Below, piece after piece: positions 20,678-32,498 of a stretch of 64,000 bases of DNA; position 1 is the first letter of the stretch, and each line of letters starts with the position of its first letter. A program made the translations under genes and the position numbers. Source of the DNA: Isoetes taiwanensis (taxonomy: Eukaryota; Streptophyta; Lycopodiopsida; Isoetales; Isoetaceae); NCBI GenBank assembly GCA_021234155.1, contig JAJEKV010000030.1:8788390-8852389 (forward strand), in the 5' to 3' direction. The notes beneath the pieces are model-generated. The model saw only the letters and a list, made by a program, of their open reading frames with translations, was not told where the DNA came from and searched no databases.

Positions 20678-20702
20678 AAGTCGTATTTAATTAAAGTGGG
20701 AC
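20678..20702. repeat. Left terminal inverted repeat of the 11.8 kb element
   Basis: Exact reverse complement of 32470-32494 over 25 bp. Similarity stops immediately inward, where the left end reads AAATC and the right end reads TCATT. Confidence 0.88.
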
Positions 20703-20873
20703 AAATCTTGAATTTTGGGACTCGGACTGAAAATGGGACTCACACACCATAAAAGAAATTTCTGAATTGATTGCTTGAATAGAATTACACATGACACACA
20801 TAGAATTGGGTTACTTGTTTTCCTCATAAATTTTACAAACCACTAGTTGAGAAAGTTTTCAAACTTCTCAATA

Positions 20874-23803
20874 TTATGTACCCTCATACAATGATATAGC
20901 ATGGAGGTTGCTCATGGCCTTGTCCATCTCCCTTCTTGGGATCTTGTGTGTGTTGTCCTTTGCAACGTGAGAACTTGGATATGACCATACCACACACTCC
21001 ACCAATTCCCTCCTTTGAGGGTCAGCATAATTTGCCCTCCACTTCTTTCTCCCGCCAGAAATGCTGTATTGCTCCTTCAAGTTGCCCTTCTTGTGTCTCC
21101 CAATGGGCTCCCAATATTGAATTTGGAATCCAGGACGTAACTCCTCTCCATCAGGCATAGTGGTGGTTACATCAGAGAGTGCCACCCCTAACCATATTGG
21201 ACAGTCCTCATCATCAGGCCTTACTAGCACAAAGTATCCTTCCTTGATGTCCTCAAAGGGATCCCACTCAGGAAGATCAAACCACTTCGGCTTTGAGGCC
21301 TTATTTCCCACAAACCACTTGGAACCCTTGTTGGCACCCAAGTGAGCATTCTTAGACGTGCTTGCACCTTGAGAACCCTCCCATCTTGACTCGGGCAAGA
21401 ACCCGCCTCTTAGCTCCCTCCCACATGGTCGTTCGGGTTTCTAAGCATGTCACAACTTTCTCCCAAGCACTTGATTAGGGAGTCCATTTGATTTTTCTTA
21501 AGAGTGGAGGTGTGCTTTCCATTTCGAATATCATCCCAGTCGCTATGTAATCCCTTGATGCCCTTCACAGCTTGGCTAGAGTCTTTGACTGCCTTGAAGG
21601 GAGGTAGTGGTTTTGGCTGCCCTTTAGGAATGAGAACTTCACCAAAGCCAAGCACCCCTTTGCCACAACTCGATACCTTGTACTGTGCATCCACAACTTG
21701 TCACCTGGTCTCCACTTATATTGCATGATTGGTATTCCATCCCTAACCCAAAACTTGAACTGAAGTGGCTTTGTGTGTCCCGTTAACCGGGTCCTTACCA
21801 TCTAGCAAGTATCCTTCTACAAATGATTTCCAATCTGCAACCTCATCCATCAAGAAAGCCATTGGGTTGGGGTCAATGCAGCTCTCAAACACATCCATTA
21901 GTTCGTGGAGAGTGGTCACGTTTTTCTCTCTTGAGCTTGGTGGAGAAAGTTCCAAAGAATCCATCTATATCATCATGATGCCCAACCATCATGAATCCCA
22001 CTTTCACAACTTTGAATATTCCCATCACTGCCAAGTATGACATAGCCCCAAACATCCATCTATTCTTGTTTTCTTTCCAACAGCTTGTCCAACTCAACAC
22101 ATAGCTCCTCGTGCTGATTTCTCAAGTAAGGGGAAATCATCCCAAGTCCTCCTTGATTCACTAGACACCTTGGATGTGAGCTTTTTATCCGCCTTTGGTA
22201 ACAAAGCTGGTTGATCATCCATCAAAGCCTCAAAATGGGTGCTGAAGGGGAATACCTCCTCCCTTCTATCGATCCTTTCTCTAGTGTTCTCGTGCACTTG
22301 AAAATAGAGCTCACATGGAAGTTTGATCATCTCTCCATAGATCAAGCACAAAATGACCATATGTTCCAGTTCCATGACCATGTGTTAATACACCCGCCGC
22401 ACTTACTTTCATCCAAAAGCCGCTTTTGACAACGCTTTGGGTAAAGGATCTAGCTTTGGCAAGAAAGTCTTGTGTTGGTCCATCTTATCATGAATTATAC
22501 ACAAAAATTTGTCCGGGCCGCATCTCGTAAAAATGTTCTCCACCGCCAATACAACTGCCTACATGATATTTGGTCCCTTTGGTGATCTGCAAATTGCTCC
22601 CCTAATTGCCATTCTTTCTTTTCTCTATTGCAGTTGATGCAAGTGTATCCTTGAGTTGAATGCAAGTGTTGCACTTTGAGAATGGCATGTGTTGTAGGAC
22701 ACTCACGCCCGAGAAGTGAGTGCTCCATAACTTGCTGAAATGTGATTGAGAAAGAGGCCTACCTCCAAGAGGTTTCCGTGATGGAGTTGACCTCCTTAAG
22801 GCACTCCTTTTAGATATAGTGTTGTGGCAACACTTTGCACCACTCGCACACCGTGCTCGCTCACCTTCGACTTGTGGGGCATAGATTGAGACATGTATCT
22901 CACAAAGCTCTCAAGACCGCAGAATGGCCTTGAGAGTATTTGCTCTAGGTTTCAAAGTGAGTGCATTACCATGTTGGAACAAACCGTGGCCCTTTTCTAA
23001 CCTCGCCCAAAGATTCAGAAATGAAGACTTGCTCACCCCAAGAATCCATCTCAATGCTCTCATACATACCTTCATGCCCCTCAATTGATATAGTAGCCGC
23101 CCCGTGTTTTCATCATAGCTGGAATTCCTACACAAGGAGTAAATGAAATTAATCCTATATTTTTTGAAGTCTGTCCAATGTATTGGGACCTTATCCGCAC
23201 GAGGTCATCCACATTGTATCGCGACTGCAGGCAATCTAGGTTGCAACACTCTTGTCCCCTAATTGCCTCCGTGTTTTCTCTGGTTGGTGCCATACTTTCC
23301 ATCCTTTCTAAATATTTGTCACTTCTAGGCCTCTTGGGCACCCTTTGGCTGCCTTTTATGAAAGACATTAAGGCCTCTTCCTTGTGATCAAAGGATGCTC
23401 ATCGACCACCAAATCTTCCACATGGCCTTGGGTGGGCCTTTGGGGTGTGTAGTTCAAGAGGGCATTCTAGAGTATCACCATTCTTGTGTGTAATATATCT
23501 AATTGGCCATCTCAACTGAAGCTTGGGACTCCAAAGAGCCCCGAAAGCACACAATGCAATCACTAGAGCTTCCCTGGGACATGATTGTATCAACTTCGAT
23601 AAGAAGCTTCACAATGCCAACTCCAAGATGTTCATCTCCCAGCCTCTCATCATTCACACTATCAAATGGATCAACTGCAGTTATTATGCCCTCTGCCAGA
23701 ATACCGCCCTGTTGCAAGGGTGCAACAAAAGGCAACCCTTCTTCCTCCATTGGAGCCTAGGGCAATGGCCTCTGCTGGACTTCCTTGGCTCCATTTTACT
23801 CAT
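20874..23803 (-). pseudogene. Inner DUF7869-type transposon gene (broken)
   Basis: Read leftward it starts at an ATG at 23803-23801, just after an acceptor-like TCATTCAG. In order it shows AEGIITAVDPFDSVNDERLGDEHLGVGI; ECCNLDCLQSRYNVDDLVRIR (23270-23200); a helix-rich block ALRWILGVSKSSF; CINCNREK with SCRQLYWRWRT; an HDKMDQ motif just upstream of 22480; ALMDDQPALLP; MSYLAVMGIFKVVKVGF followed by the GHxxDDID motif near 21985; ADWKSFVEGYLLDG; and a C-terminal SAWQ/BAH-like segment (EGYFVLVRPDDEDCPIWLGVAL, VECVVWSYPSS). Conserved acidic residues in HDKMD and H-x-DDID could be catalytic, which is inference. Frames change at least eight times, some perhaps at introns. It is the presumptive transposase of the 11.8 kb element. 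Confidence 0.75.
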
Positions 23804-23814
23804 GTCACATGCTC

Positions 23815-24100
23815 CCCTGAATGAAAAAAAAGCTCACATTAAAACCATATAGCCCCAAACACCACAAATATGACCATATGAACCATATAAAACCATACAA
23901 ACATATTAAATATAACCATATTAAATCATACAACCATATTAACTAAAATCATATAACCATATTAAACCATACAACCATACTCATTCTAAACCATATGTAA
24001 ACATTGTAACCATATATAACCATTGAAACTATTCAACCATTGAAACCATATTAAATATATAAGGTAACATATATAAACATATAACCTAACCTTTCATATC
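23815..24100. promoter_or_regulatory. AT-rich CCATAT-repeat spacer between divergent genes of the inner element
   Basis: Between the starts of the two divergent genes, about a dozen imperfect copies of ACCATATTAAAC or ACCATATAA run in tandem (23850-24085). Its position between two 5' ends suggests a shared bidirectional promoter region. This is inferred from layout. Confidence 0.5.
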
Positions 24101-24195
24101 TTGTCATGGCTACATGGCGCCTCTCGAGGTCGAAAGCGCGGGCCATGTCAAGAACCCAAGACCGCCACGCCATGGAGGGCATGGCCCACACGCGA

Positions 24196-27045
24196 TGTAA
24201 GTTTATTATTGCACTTTTATTTAGGTTCGAGGGTGCAGCTTTAATTAACGCACCCTCTTCCTCTCCCCCCGACCATTCTTCCTCCCCTCGCTTTCTCGGA
24301 TCACTCTTCGAAGCTCAGATTTTCCTTAAGCGCCTGCTTTTTCCGATCAGCGATCGATCGAACCGAGCCATTCCAAGGCCATCTTATGACAAGTAGCTTG
24401 GTCGACGGATCGACGCTTCCAAATACCGGGTTCTCGCAGATTGAGTGTTCGAGCTGGGCGCATCGCCTCGTAAGAAAGTGAGGCCCTTTTAGTGCCGCTT
24501 TTAGTTTTCTCAGAAGTCCTTTATCGCATTTTTACTTATATTCTGTTGTTAGAGGCTCTTATTAATCCCTCGATACAATTTACGTACCGACAAATCCTTA
24601 TTCACGCTTTTATAACGACTATACCCACATGGAATCGAACACGAAGCCTCCTCCTCATCCAAAGAAATCCGTGTATGTTTTTGTAATATCATACCCTTTT
24701 TAATCTCATTTCTCAGCATCGTTCTCTGCTTTTCTCATTAATCATTTTAATCTCACTCGCTTTTCTCATTAATCTCACTAATATCTATTTTCCTTTTGTA
24801 TTGTTTTCGCTTTTGTTATCTTTTTTCTTGCTTGTGGTTGAATTGAATACATTGTACGTGCAAAAGTGAGAATAGTGGTTAGAGTAGTAGCAAGCAACCG
24901 AGATGTCACTCATCGAGATGTGTGTTAGGAAGTAAGATATTGCAGAGCATTAACGTAAGAGATTCACAAAAGATATAGCTAAACTGTCTAAGAATGTTTC
25001 ATAACGTAACATAACTAGGAATGTTTTTCTCCCAAGAAGAACTAAGAATAGGAATTGCTTCACGACCGTGATTTCTAACTCACAAAGATATCCTCCACCG
25101 CAGAGACATGCAGGAGTGGCGAAGTTGAGAATACTTCAGCTTGCCAACAGTCCAGAAGTACAGTGCCTTCTTCTCAACTCGCGAAGTCGAGAACTTTCGA
25201 AAGGCGAGGCGAAGAAGAGGGAGTGTACACTCGGATCGCTGGTCGGGTTGAGGGATTCTCGACTCAGCGATTCGGGATTGCACACGCCTACCCAATGTCT
25301 TCACATTCTTTTAAGCTCGTTAGCCTTCTCGACTGCGTGAGTCGAGAATGTCATACCATGTCAATGGCCCTTTGTGCAAGCCGCAGTGCCTCCACCCGCC
25401 CGAGTCACTCTCCTTCAACCATGCTCATCGAATATTGCGAAGAGGACCGGGTTCGACCGGGTGGAGGCCTCGGCGACTAATCGACTTTCTCGACTGCGTG
25501 AGTCGAGAAAACGCAGCTCTAGTGGTATTCTAGAGCTGGCCTCGCAGACAGCCTTAACCACTCTCCTTCTATCTTCCTGACATTATAAGGGAAGTGGTTT
25601 TGACCGGCCTGCAGCCAACCTTAGCAACCCAATTCTCCTCGCAGTGGTGGTCTACCCAATCAAAGACCGCCTCCTTCGAACCATCTTCGCCAACATTGAG
25701 GGATGGGCTGGATTGGGTGGAGGCCCCAACCTGTGGAAACCACAGAGCTTGTCCATGTGGTGGCCAAGGCCGAGAATGCCTTACCCAACCCGCACTCCAT
25801 GTGTACCATCCCCGGAAGTTCTCGAGGATGTAGAAGGCATTCTCGACTTGGCGAAGTCGAGAATGTAGACACGGTTAACAATGATTCGAACCACTCGCTA
25901 GTCGCTAAGGAGAATCCTCTGGAGCCTACAACTAACCATTGTGGAAACCCAAGCATGTAGACAGAAGCCAAGCATTCTCGACCGCAAGTCGAGAATCCCT
26001 ACAGCCCATTCTCCCCGCCGAGAATCCCTTTACAGCCAAGGCTTGCATTCTCTACAACTATCGCGACTTTCTTTCCCCCCGCTTTTAGTCCCAAGTGCCT
26101 CTAGCCCGCCTCGAGCCACTCTCCTTCGAACCATCTTCCTCGAATATTGCTAAGAGGAGTGGTTCCGACCGGGTGGAGGCCCTCCGACTAACTACAAGAG
26201 GATGCATTTGAACCGCATCTCCCGGCCTTAGACCTAGCCCGATCTATGTACAACATTCCAAGAAACAGCCCAAGAAAAATACACCTAAACGGAATCGTTT
26301 TTACCCCCGATCCATTGTTTCATCGCCAAGCATCTCTCAACCCAGAGTAAATCATCTCAAGCTGAAAAATGTTGGACAAGGAAACGATGAATGGCCGAGC
26401 TTATCGCCAGCTTCCATTATTTAAACACGACGGCATGTTCTACAAGTTTAAATAACATAGGCATCTCTCAAACTCACCTCTTCACGCAAGAATTCCTTGG
26501 GCCATCAGACACGGATCCCCGCAGCCTCACCTAGAGTCTTTTGCTTCTTCCGCTCGGTCTCATCAAGAGTGTATTCGATCTAATACTTGTGTCATCGCGA
26601 TTCTCGCAGATCCCCGCTCCATGGCGCAAGAAGTAGAGTTCCCGTGGTCCGCAGCCCTCTCCGCTTCCTACCTTAGTCCGCTGCTCATCGATCAAATCAA
26701 TCGGCTGCAATAGGACGACGGGTCGAAAAAACACACATATGCAAGGCCAGTTATAGCCTTATCCGCTGTCAAGGGCGCCATTCCGAAAGTCAAGCATAGC
26801 CGATGCTCGGCCCCAACTCAAGGTCGCCAATGCCGCAAATAAGATAAACTACGCCCGCCACTAAGTCCCTTTGATGTGATTAAATTTCGAAATAGTGTTT
26901 GGGCTGGCTAAAGGCGCACGCGGTTGCAATTCTTTAGCCCGCTTTTTTTCATAAATGATTGCATGTCCTTAAATTCAAACTAAAGAACACGCCTCGATCT
27001 TTTACATGCAGTCCTAAAACTCACAACGCGGAGGAAACTTAATTT
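24196..27045 (+). other. Intron 1 of copy 2 with dispersed CTCGAC...GTCGAG palindromes
   Basis: The donor is GTAAGT at 24196; the acceptor is not clear. The intron includes palindromes at about 25173-25198, 25325-25350, 25487-25510, 25838-25866 and 25973-25997, all TTCTCGAC(N5-8)GTCGAGAA. It also holds a repeated segment with CCTCCACCCGCCCGAGTCAC, CTCTCCTTC and a GGTTCGACCGGGTGGAGGC partner, near 25393/25449 and 26106/26163. Open frames in this stretch are not supported as genes. Confidence 0.6.
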
Positions 27046-28360
27046 ACGTGGGGGTCCGATCAGAAGAGGATGAGGGGGCATACAGACATGGTGACTGGCC
27101 CAAGAAGTTTAGGGCCGGAGGGGATGCTAGTTCTAGCGGCACCAAGAAGAAGAAGACAAACACCCCTGTGTGAGCTCGAGGTTTATCTTTGTCGGAATAC
27201 CTTAACCGATCCATCCTTTCTTCTTGCAAAGATTCACCGCTGGACTCACTAGTGATCACCGGGTCAACTCCGCTCTTCGCCATCGAGGGACCGGAGACAG
27301 AGCTTTTGACACACCGCCAGATTCTTGGTGGTATGTCGAGGTATCAACAAGTGGGAAGGAGAAAGATCTGCTTTCTCCACCAAAGAGACAAGAAGAGCTC
27401 CGAGACAAGTACAAGAAAATCGGTGTTGTGCTCTCCGCCTCCGCCGATTCAAGCATTTAACACTACATGTCGAGGACCGCCGTAAGAGTAAGTTCTATCA
27501 CACCAAAAATTATCGGGCTTTCAAATTATTCTCACTCTTCCATGAGCAAGGCTTAAGGGCACCAAAAAAGGCAGCGCTTTTAAATTGTCGTAACCTTGGG
27601 TGGAAGGATCCGGAAGGGATGAAGGAGGCCGAACCCTAACATCCGTGGAGCTTGGAATGGAGATTTCCGAGTCGTGGAAAAAACTGCTCAATACGGGAGC
27701 TTCACTTCTACCGCTCAAGACTCTACAACACTCGCAGCGGGGGAATGAAGTTGTGGTTCATACGTAAAAAGTCCGCCAAAGACCAAAGATGGAGAAGATG
27801 ACACCACACGGGAGGAATCGATGACTAAGGAGACGAAGATATGGTCGAATTCCCCAATAATGGATCCGCATGATCGATCGATTTCACGTAGAGGGGCACG
27901 TAAAAATGGAGCTACCGGCTCAAGATATCCGCTGGGAATATCACACAAGCCGCCGCCGACATTAGGCGGCTGAAGGTTTGCACGGGAGATGCCGCCTTGT
28001 TCAACCATTGTGGAATTTAATCCAAAGACACATGCCGGAGATTCTGAACCCGATGGTGCGACATCCCCGCTGGTGCATCCAATGCCCGCTGGATGTCATA
28101 CCTTTTAGCAGATCGACCGGCCAATTGTTCACCGGAAGTCCGAGGAAGACCCGAAGGAAAAGACGCCCGGTTCGGTAGTGGATCAGCCAAGATTCGAGGG
28201 GGCGCAAGTATTGCAGACGGAGAAGGAGGTGCCGCAGCGATCAAGGATAGATATGCCAAGCGAGAGTGCAGAGTTCTTTTCACGGAGACGCCAAAGAACC
28301 GAATCGCCAAAGATTAGCCAACGCGTAACACAATAGCAGCGAAAGTGCCGCCTACGTAAG

Positions 28361-28650
28361 GTAAATAACTCGATTCTTTTCCATTCTCGAAGCGAAGTCG
28401 AGAAAGCCATACCATCCTAACATTTCCCGATTATCACTGGGGTTTCTCGACTCGCGAGTCGAGAAAGCCTTAGAGAAGTAAAAAAGAAAATTAGGGGAAC
28501 ACGTAAAAATCAAAGGATGTAGAGCTTTCGACTCGCGAGTCGAGAAAACCTAGAGAAGTAAAAGAAAATTAGACATTCAAGGGACTTTCTCGACTCGCGA
28601 GTCGAGAAACCCCGGGGCTACTATTTACTGTTTATTTCGGGTGTTTGTAG
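28361..28650 (+). other. Intron of copy 2 with four CTCGACTCGCGAGTCGAG palindromes
   Basis: Exact GT-AG borders: CTACGTAAG|GTAAAT and GTGTTTGTAG|ATAC. Palindromes lie at about 28384-28411, 28444-28468, 28527-28550 and 28588-28611. The last three carry the perfect core CTCGACTCGCGAGTCGAG or lack a single base. The position corresponds to the palindrome-filled introns at 13725-14347 and 60303-60675. Confidence 0.85.
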
Positions 28651-30281
28651 ATACTATCATGCTCTGACATTGGTACATTGACTGAATGCAGCCCTTTATC
28701 CCGACTCGGATCATACACGCTTAGGCAACAAGTGGAAAGCATTGGGTTGTCCCTCGGCCCTAAAGGAAAAAGTGGCTCCCTGGATAAGTGGAAGACCTTT
28801 GAGAAACTATGCAGATATGTTTCACTGGAGGGCCAGGAAGATGATGAGGGAGAGGATGAAGAGGAGAAGAAGAAGAGAACACCAAGGAAAGGCAGGGAGT
28901 CTCTCTCAGACCAATATGACCTCATTCTTAGCAATCGAGGGTCCGGGGAGAAATGGACCGAGATATGGGCTCAATGGACAAGAGGCAAGTCAAGGACAAC
29001 AATGGAGAATTTCCATCCGTGCCGGACCCCAAGTTGTTTGACAAGCAGCTCATGAAGAGGATATGTGGCCTCGTGGACAAAGAAACGCTTGACCTGCAAG
29101 GCGTAATCTTGATGGAACAATCCTCGCTAAGGAAGACTAGGAGTTCTAAAATGCAGATTTAAAGGATTATGCCACAGCCCTAAAAGCGGCGGCCAAGCGT
29201 TAGAAGAAGGCATCACGGAGTTCTCGCAACGCTGCATCTAATGAATACCATGACTTTGATTATTACAAGGAAAAGGCTGCCCCTTGATGAGGAAGACATG
29301 AAGGAATTGAACCGCCTATGTCAACCCTACATCAACACCAAGCTGAAGCGTAACGCCAAAACCCTTCCTTTCCCCGAACGTGCTATGGCAACTCAAGAGG
29401 AAGCTTGATTCGGGTGGTCCCATTTAAGGCCGACGATAGCTCCCCCATTCGGGTAACTTTGGGACACAAGGGATTTGGTGGTCCGAACTGCACTGACCCC
29501 GTGGCACTATTTGTCATCAATATGATCAAGACCCCACCCTTTTTTATGACAAAGCCGACATAGAGCAAGTTGGTACAAGACGGTTCCGACATGACCGACC
29601 TGGATACTTTCGGTTTCCTTTGTCTTTTGCATGCCGGCAATCGACAACCGCTGCCTCCCAATGGGCACCGATATTAACTTCACCAACAAGATCATGTACT
29701 CCATATATACTAACTTGATCATGAGTGTAGACTTGGCTTGCCAAGGCACCAAGCTTTGCCAACATAGTTTTGGTTTTGATTTCAAGATCGGCCAGACCCG
29801 GATAAGTGGTGGTCTAGCGAGCATCATTATCTCGATGTGTTCATGATCTCTCAAGAGCAGATGGAACCCTGGAAGGGGGGCAGATTTATGGAGGATGTTC
29901 CATCGATGGACAAGGTCAGCAAAGATGGTGCGACAGGTCCTATACATAGAATTCCTATCCGCCAAGAGTTATCAAGTACTTCATAACCAAATTTTTGGTC
30001 GAGGAAGATCAAATTGTGGCGCGAGTGGTACATGAATGGCCCGTTTTCTCTCGGGGCTATGCCGCTTTTGGAATGAAACCTATATCCGTGGTTGGAAATA
30101 AGGACATGGTTGAAACCATTCGGTCATACCTGGATCTGCTTCATGAGCATTTCAAGGGGAGGAAGACAAATGGAAGCAGTAAAGACGACGAGGACGAGGG
30201 AGACCAAGCGGACGTAGACGTGAATGTCGGAAGGTTTAGACAAGGATGTTGCCGAACACATTCTTGAGAATCGAGATTGAG

Positions 30282-30425
30282 GTGAGTTTATTTTGTTTCT
30301 ATCGGTGTTTCTCGACTCGCGAAGTCGAGAAAAACTCGCTTCCTTTCAATACCTTTTTTTTCATTCTCGACTCGCAGAAGTCGAGAAAACTCGCTTTCCT
30401 TTTTCGGCGGATGTCATCATTTCGT
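30282..30425 (+). other. Intron between domain A and FCP1 exons of copy 2
   Basis: The donor is GTGAGT at 30282; the acceptor is uncertain. Two palindromes, at about 30308-30333 and 30364-30390, read TTCTCGACTCGCGAAGTCGAGAA and variants. Confidence 0.6.
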
Positions 30426-31265
30426 GGAGTTCCATGTCAACGACTCAGGATCATTGTCATTGATACCGGGCGGTTCACGCCGCGAGGAGGAGAATGCACT
30501 CCTCAAAGACAATCCGAGCAAGACACCGCCAAAATTTAAAGGACCCGAAAAGATAATGATCCCGCATTTGGATCCCGATGAACCGGAAATATGGTCGAGC
30601 CAAACTCCAACCGGAATCCACCGGTCCCGCCAAGCTTGTAATATTTGACGTCAATGGAGTATTAGCTGCAGAGATACCACGATAAAGACGCCCCCGAGAT
30701 TAACACCTCGCAGATCAGGACCGTAACGCGAGCATAAAATAGTGTATCCGAGGCCTAGAGCTAAGGAAATTGTTGAATGGTGCCCGAACGGGATTCAAGT
30801 GGGCATATGGTCTTGTATGGCAAAGAAAAATATTGTCAATGTTCTTGGTGTTCTCGGCATTTCAGTTTTGAAGTTCAAGTTCGCTTTGGGGAAGCGAAAG
30901 GGTCGAAAGCATGTGTCGGACCTCGATCCAGCCATCACAAAGGGGAAGCCTATAATGGTGAAAAGGTGGGACCGGGGTTTATGAGCAATTCCGTGACTAT
31001 GGCAAACACAACACGCTGATCATAGACGACTCCGCCTACAAGTGCTATCATAACAGCATAAAATACAATCATTGCTAAGCCATATCGACCAAGAATATGA
31101 GACGGATAGGTGGTTGTCCTTCGGACCTGTCCCCGCCTTTGGCGGAACCCCTCTTGCCATTCTTGTCGCCGATGTGATTAGGAACTATCCGAGCCTCACG
31201 GAACCCGGATCCAGGCGATCATGAAAGCTATGGACGACAAATATTTTGGTGAACAAGAAGAGTGA

Positions 31266-32469
31266 CCTCTCGCTTTTCAGATAGTCAAATTGTGTGAATA
31301 TTGTAAACAAATGTGAACACATGTATTGAACATTTTGTAATGAATATACTTGTATATTGAGTTTTGATGCCTTTTCGACTCAATTAGTCGAGAAATGCTT
31401 GTCCCTGTTGATGAGACCATTTGTATGTTTGAATGTGTGGACCTGGATGCAGCCACAATCTATTATGATAATGCTTCTACGTTGTTTCCGGGCCTTTCTT
31501 GACTCGCGAGTGAGAAAGGCACTGGTTGTACTTTCACTTTTATGGGCCTTTCTCGACTCGCCCGGTCGAGAAAGACACTACTTCCCACGCCATTGGATGC
31601 GCTTGTATGGAATGAATGTTCTCCATTGTAATTTGATTTCAACATTCTTTTCTTCGTTTTTGACTAATGGCACCGTAATTGTTAATCATACTCTCCTTGC
31701 TCCGTGTGGTTCAGCATGATCCGACACCAAAGAGATCATCCCGCCAGCATCACAGAGACCGCTCCAAAGGTGAGATCCCGCCAAGGCGGAAGAAATACCG
31801 CTCGGGCACGGATCCCGGGCCACGCTACACTCTTGCCCGCCTTTGGGATAAGGTTGCTCGCGAATCGAGAGGTTGCTCGCTACACCACGGGATAAAGAAC
31901 AGGTGAAGAACAAAGAGAAAGTCCAGGAAGCTCAAAGCATCTTGCAAGCATTGCATAACATCCACGGAGGTTGGGGAAGGAGCATATTCGATGGAAGGTC
32001 TGCGGGGAGGCGAGTGGAGAAGTCGGGTGGACAGTCGGCCCGGTAGCTCCGAGAGGCACCTCCACGTGAGGCATTCCACACTCTTCAGGTTGCCCCCAAG
32101 GCTTACAAACGGGCGTGAAGAAGCGCCCGCAAGTTAATCCCCTAAGGTGGACCACCTACCACGATGATGTAATCAGTAGTGACAAAGAAGACCGCCATGG
32201 TCTCTGGCGTCCGATGTAAAATACATTGTACCTATTCAATTTATTAATAAAAATTCTCTTTCAACTAGATCTTTGGTTTCAATCTTTAATGAATTTCCTT
32301 TGTTTCAGTTGCATTGTTCTTGTTCTCGACTCGCTAACCAGAGAAAACTGGAGCAAAGCTTGGATGCAGAGTTTTAGACAAAAATTCGAATTAAGGATAG
32401 TTTTCGGGTCGGGGTGCTTCTTTTTATGTAAATTAACAGGGTTCCGAAAAAAAAATGGGAATGGAATGA
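31266..32469. other. 3' region of the inner element with more palindromes
   Basis: Palindromes of the TTCTCGACTCG type lie at about 31374-31398, 31497-31522, 31549-31576 and 32318-32346. No further gene is recognised. Frames such as 31679-31906 and 31825-32155 look random. Confidence 0.5.
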
Positions 32470-32494
32470 GTCCCACTTTAATTAAATACGACTT
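32470..32494. repeat. Right terminal inverted repeat of the 11.8 kb element
   Basis: Exact reverse complement of 20678-20702, followed by the TAGA duplication at 32495-32498. Confidence 0.88.
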
Positions 32495-32498
32495 TAGA

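Larger units (their letters stand above)
24106..31265 (+). pseudogene. Copy 2 of the multi-domain family (full length, decayed)
   Basis: Exon 1 (24106-24195) encodes a short Arg-rich start and ends in the donor GTAAGT. A long palindrome-rich intron follows. From about 27050 the N domain is recognisable across frames (SWWYVEVSTSGKEKDLL; RRKSKFYHTKNYRAFKLF; CRNLGWKD), aligned with copy 3. A ParB-like domain is expected at 27.65-28.35 kb but is too decayed to confirm. Intron 28361-28650 (GTAAAT...TTTGTAG) sits at the same place as in copies 1a and 3. Domain C follows, with a Glu/Lys-rich run and then FPSVPDPKLFDKQLMKRICGL. A domain-A end is at 29995-30130 (FSRGYAAFGMKPISVVGNKDMVETI). Intron 2 starts at 30282. 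The FCP1-like end has VIFDVNGVL (near 30640), VYPRPRAKEIV, VGIWSCMAKKNI, KPIMVKRW and LIIDDSAYKCYHN. It is beyond repair as a gene but retains the architecture. Confidence 0.7.
20678..32494. mobile_element. 11,817 bp TIR transposon carrying a DUF7869 gene and a ParB/methylase/FCP1-like gene
   Basis: The ends are perfect 25 bp inverted repeats, 20678-20702 and 32470-32494, starting AAGTCGTATTTAATTAAAGT and followed inward by GGGAC. They are bracketed by TAGA. The insertion interrupts a related DUF7869 gene exactly where the protein aligns without gap to the inner homologue. Inside, two genes diverge from about 23.85-24.1 kb: a DUF7869-type gene leftward (23803-20874), ending about 175 bp from the TIR, and multi-domain copy 2 rightward (24106-31265). 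At least 14 CTCGACTCGCGAGTCGAG-type palindromes lie in and after copy 2, including one at 32316 near the right end. Both genes are frameshifted. I cannot place the element in a named superfamily. A 4 bp target site and this gene pair do not match a family I know. Confidence 0.8.

Noticed and set aside
25068-25971. Several overlapping 60-105 codon frames in the long intron of copy 2
   Set aside because: They overlap palindromes and repeated segments on both strands and show no similarity to the exons of the other copies.
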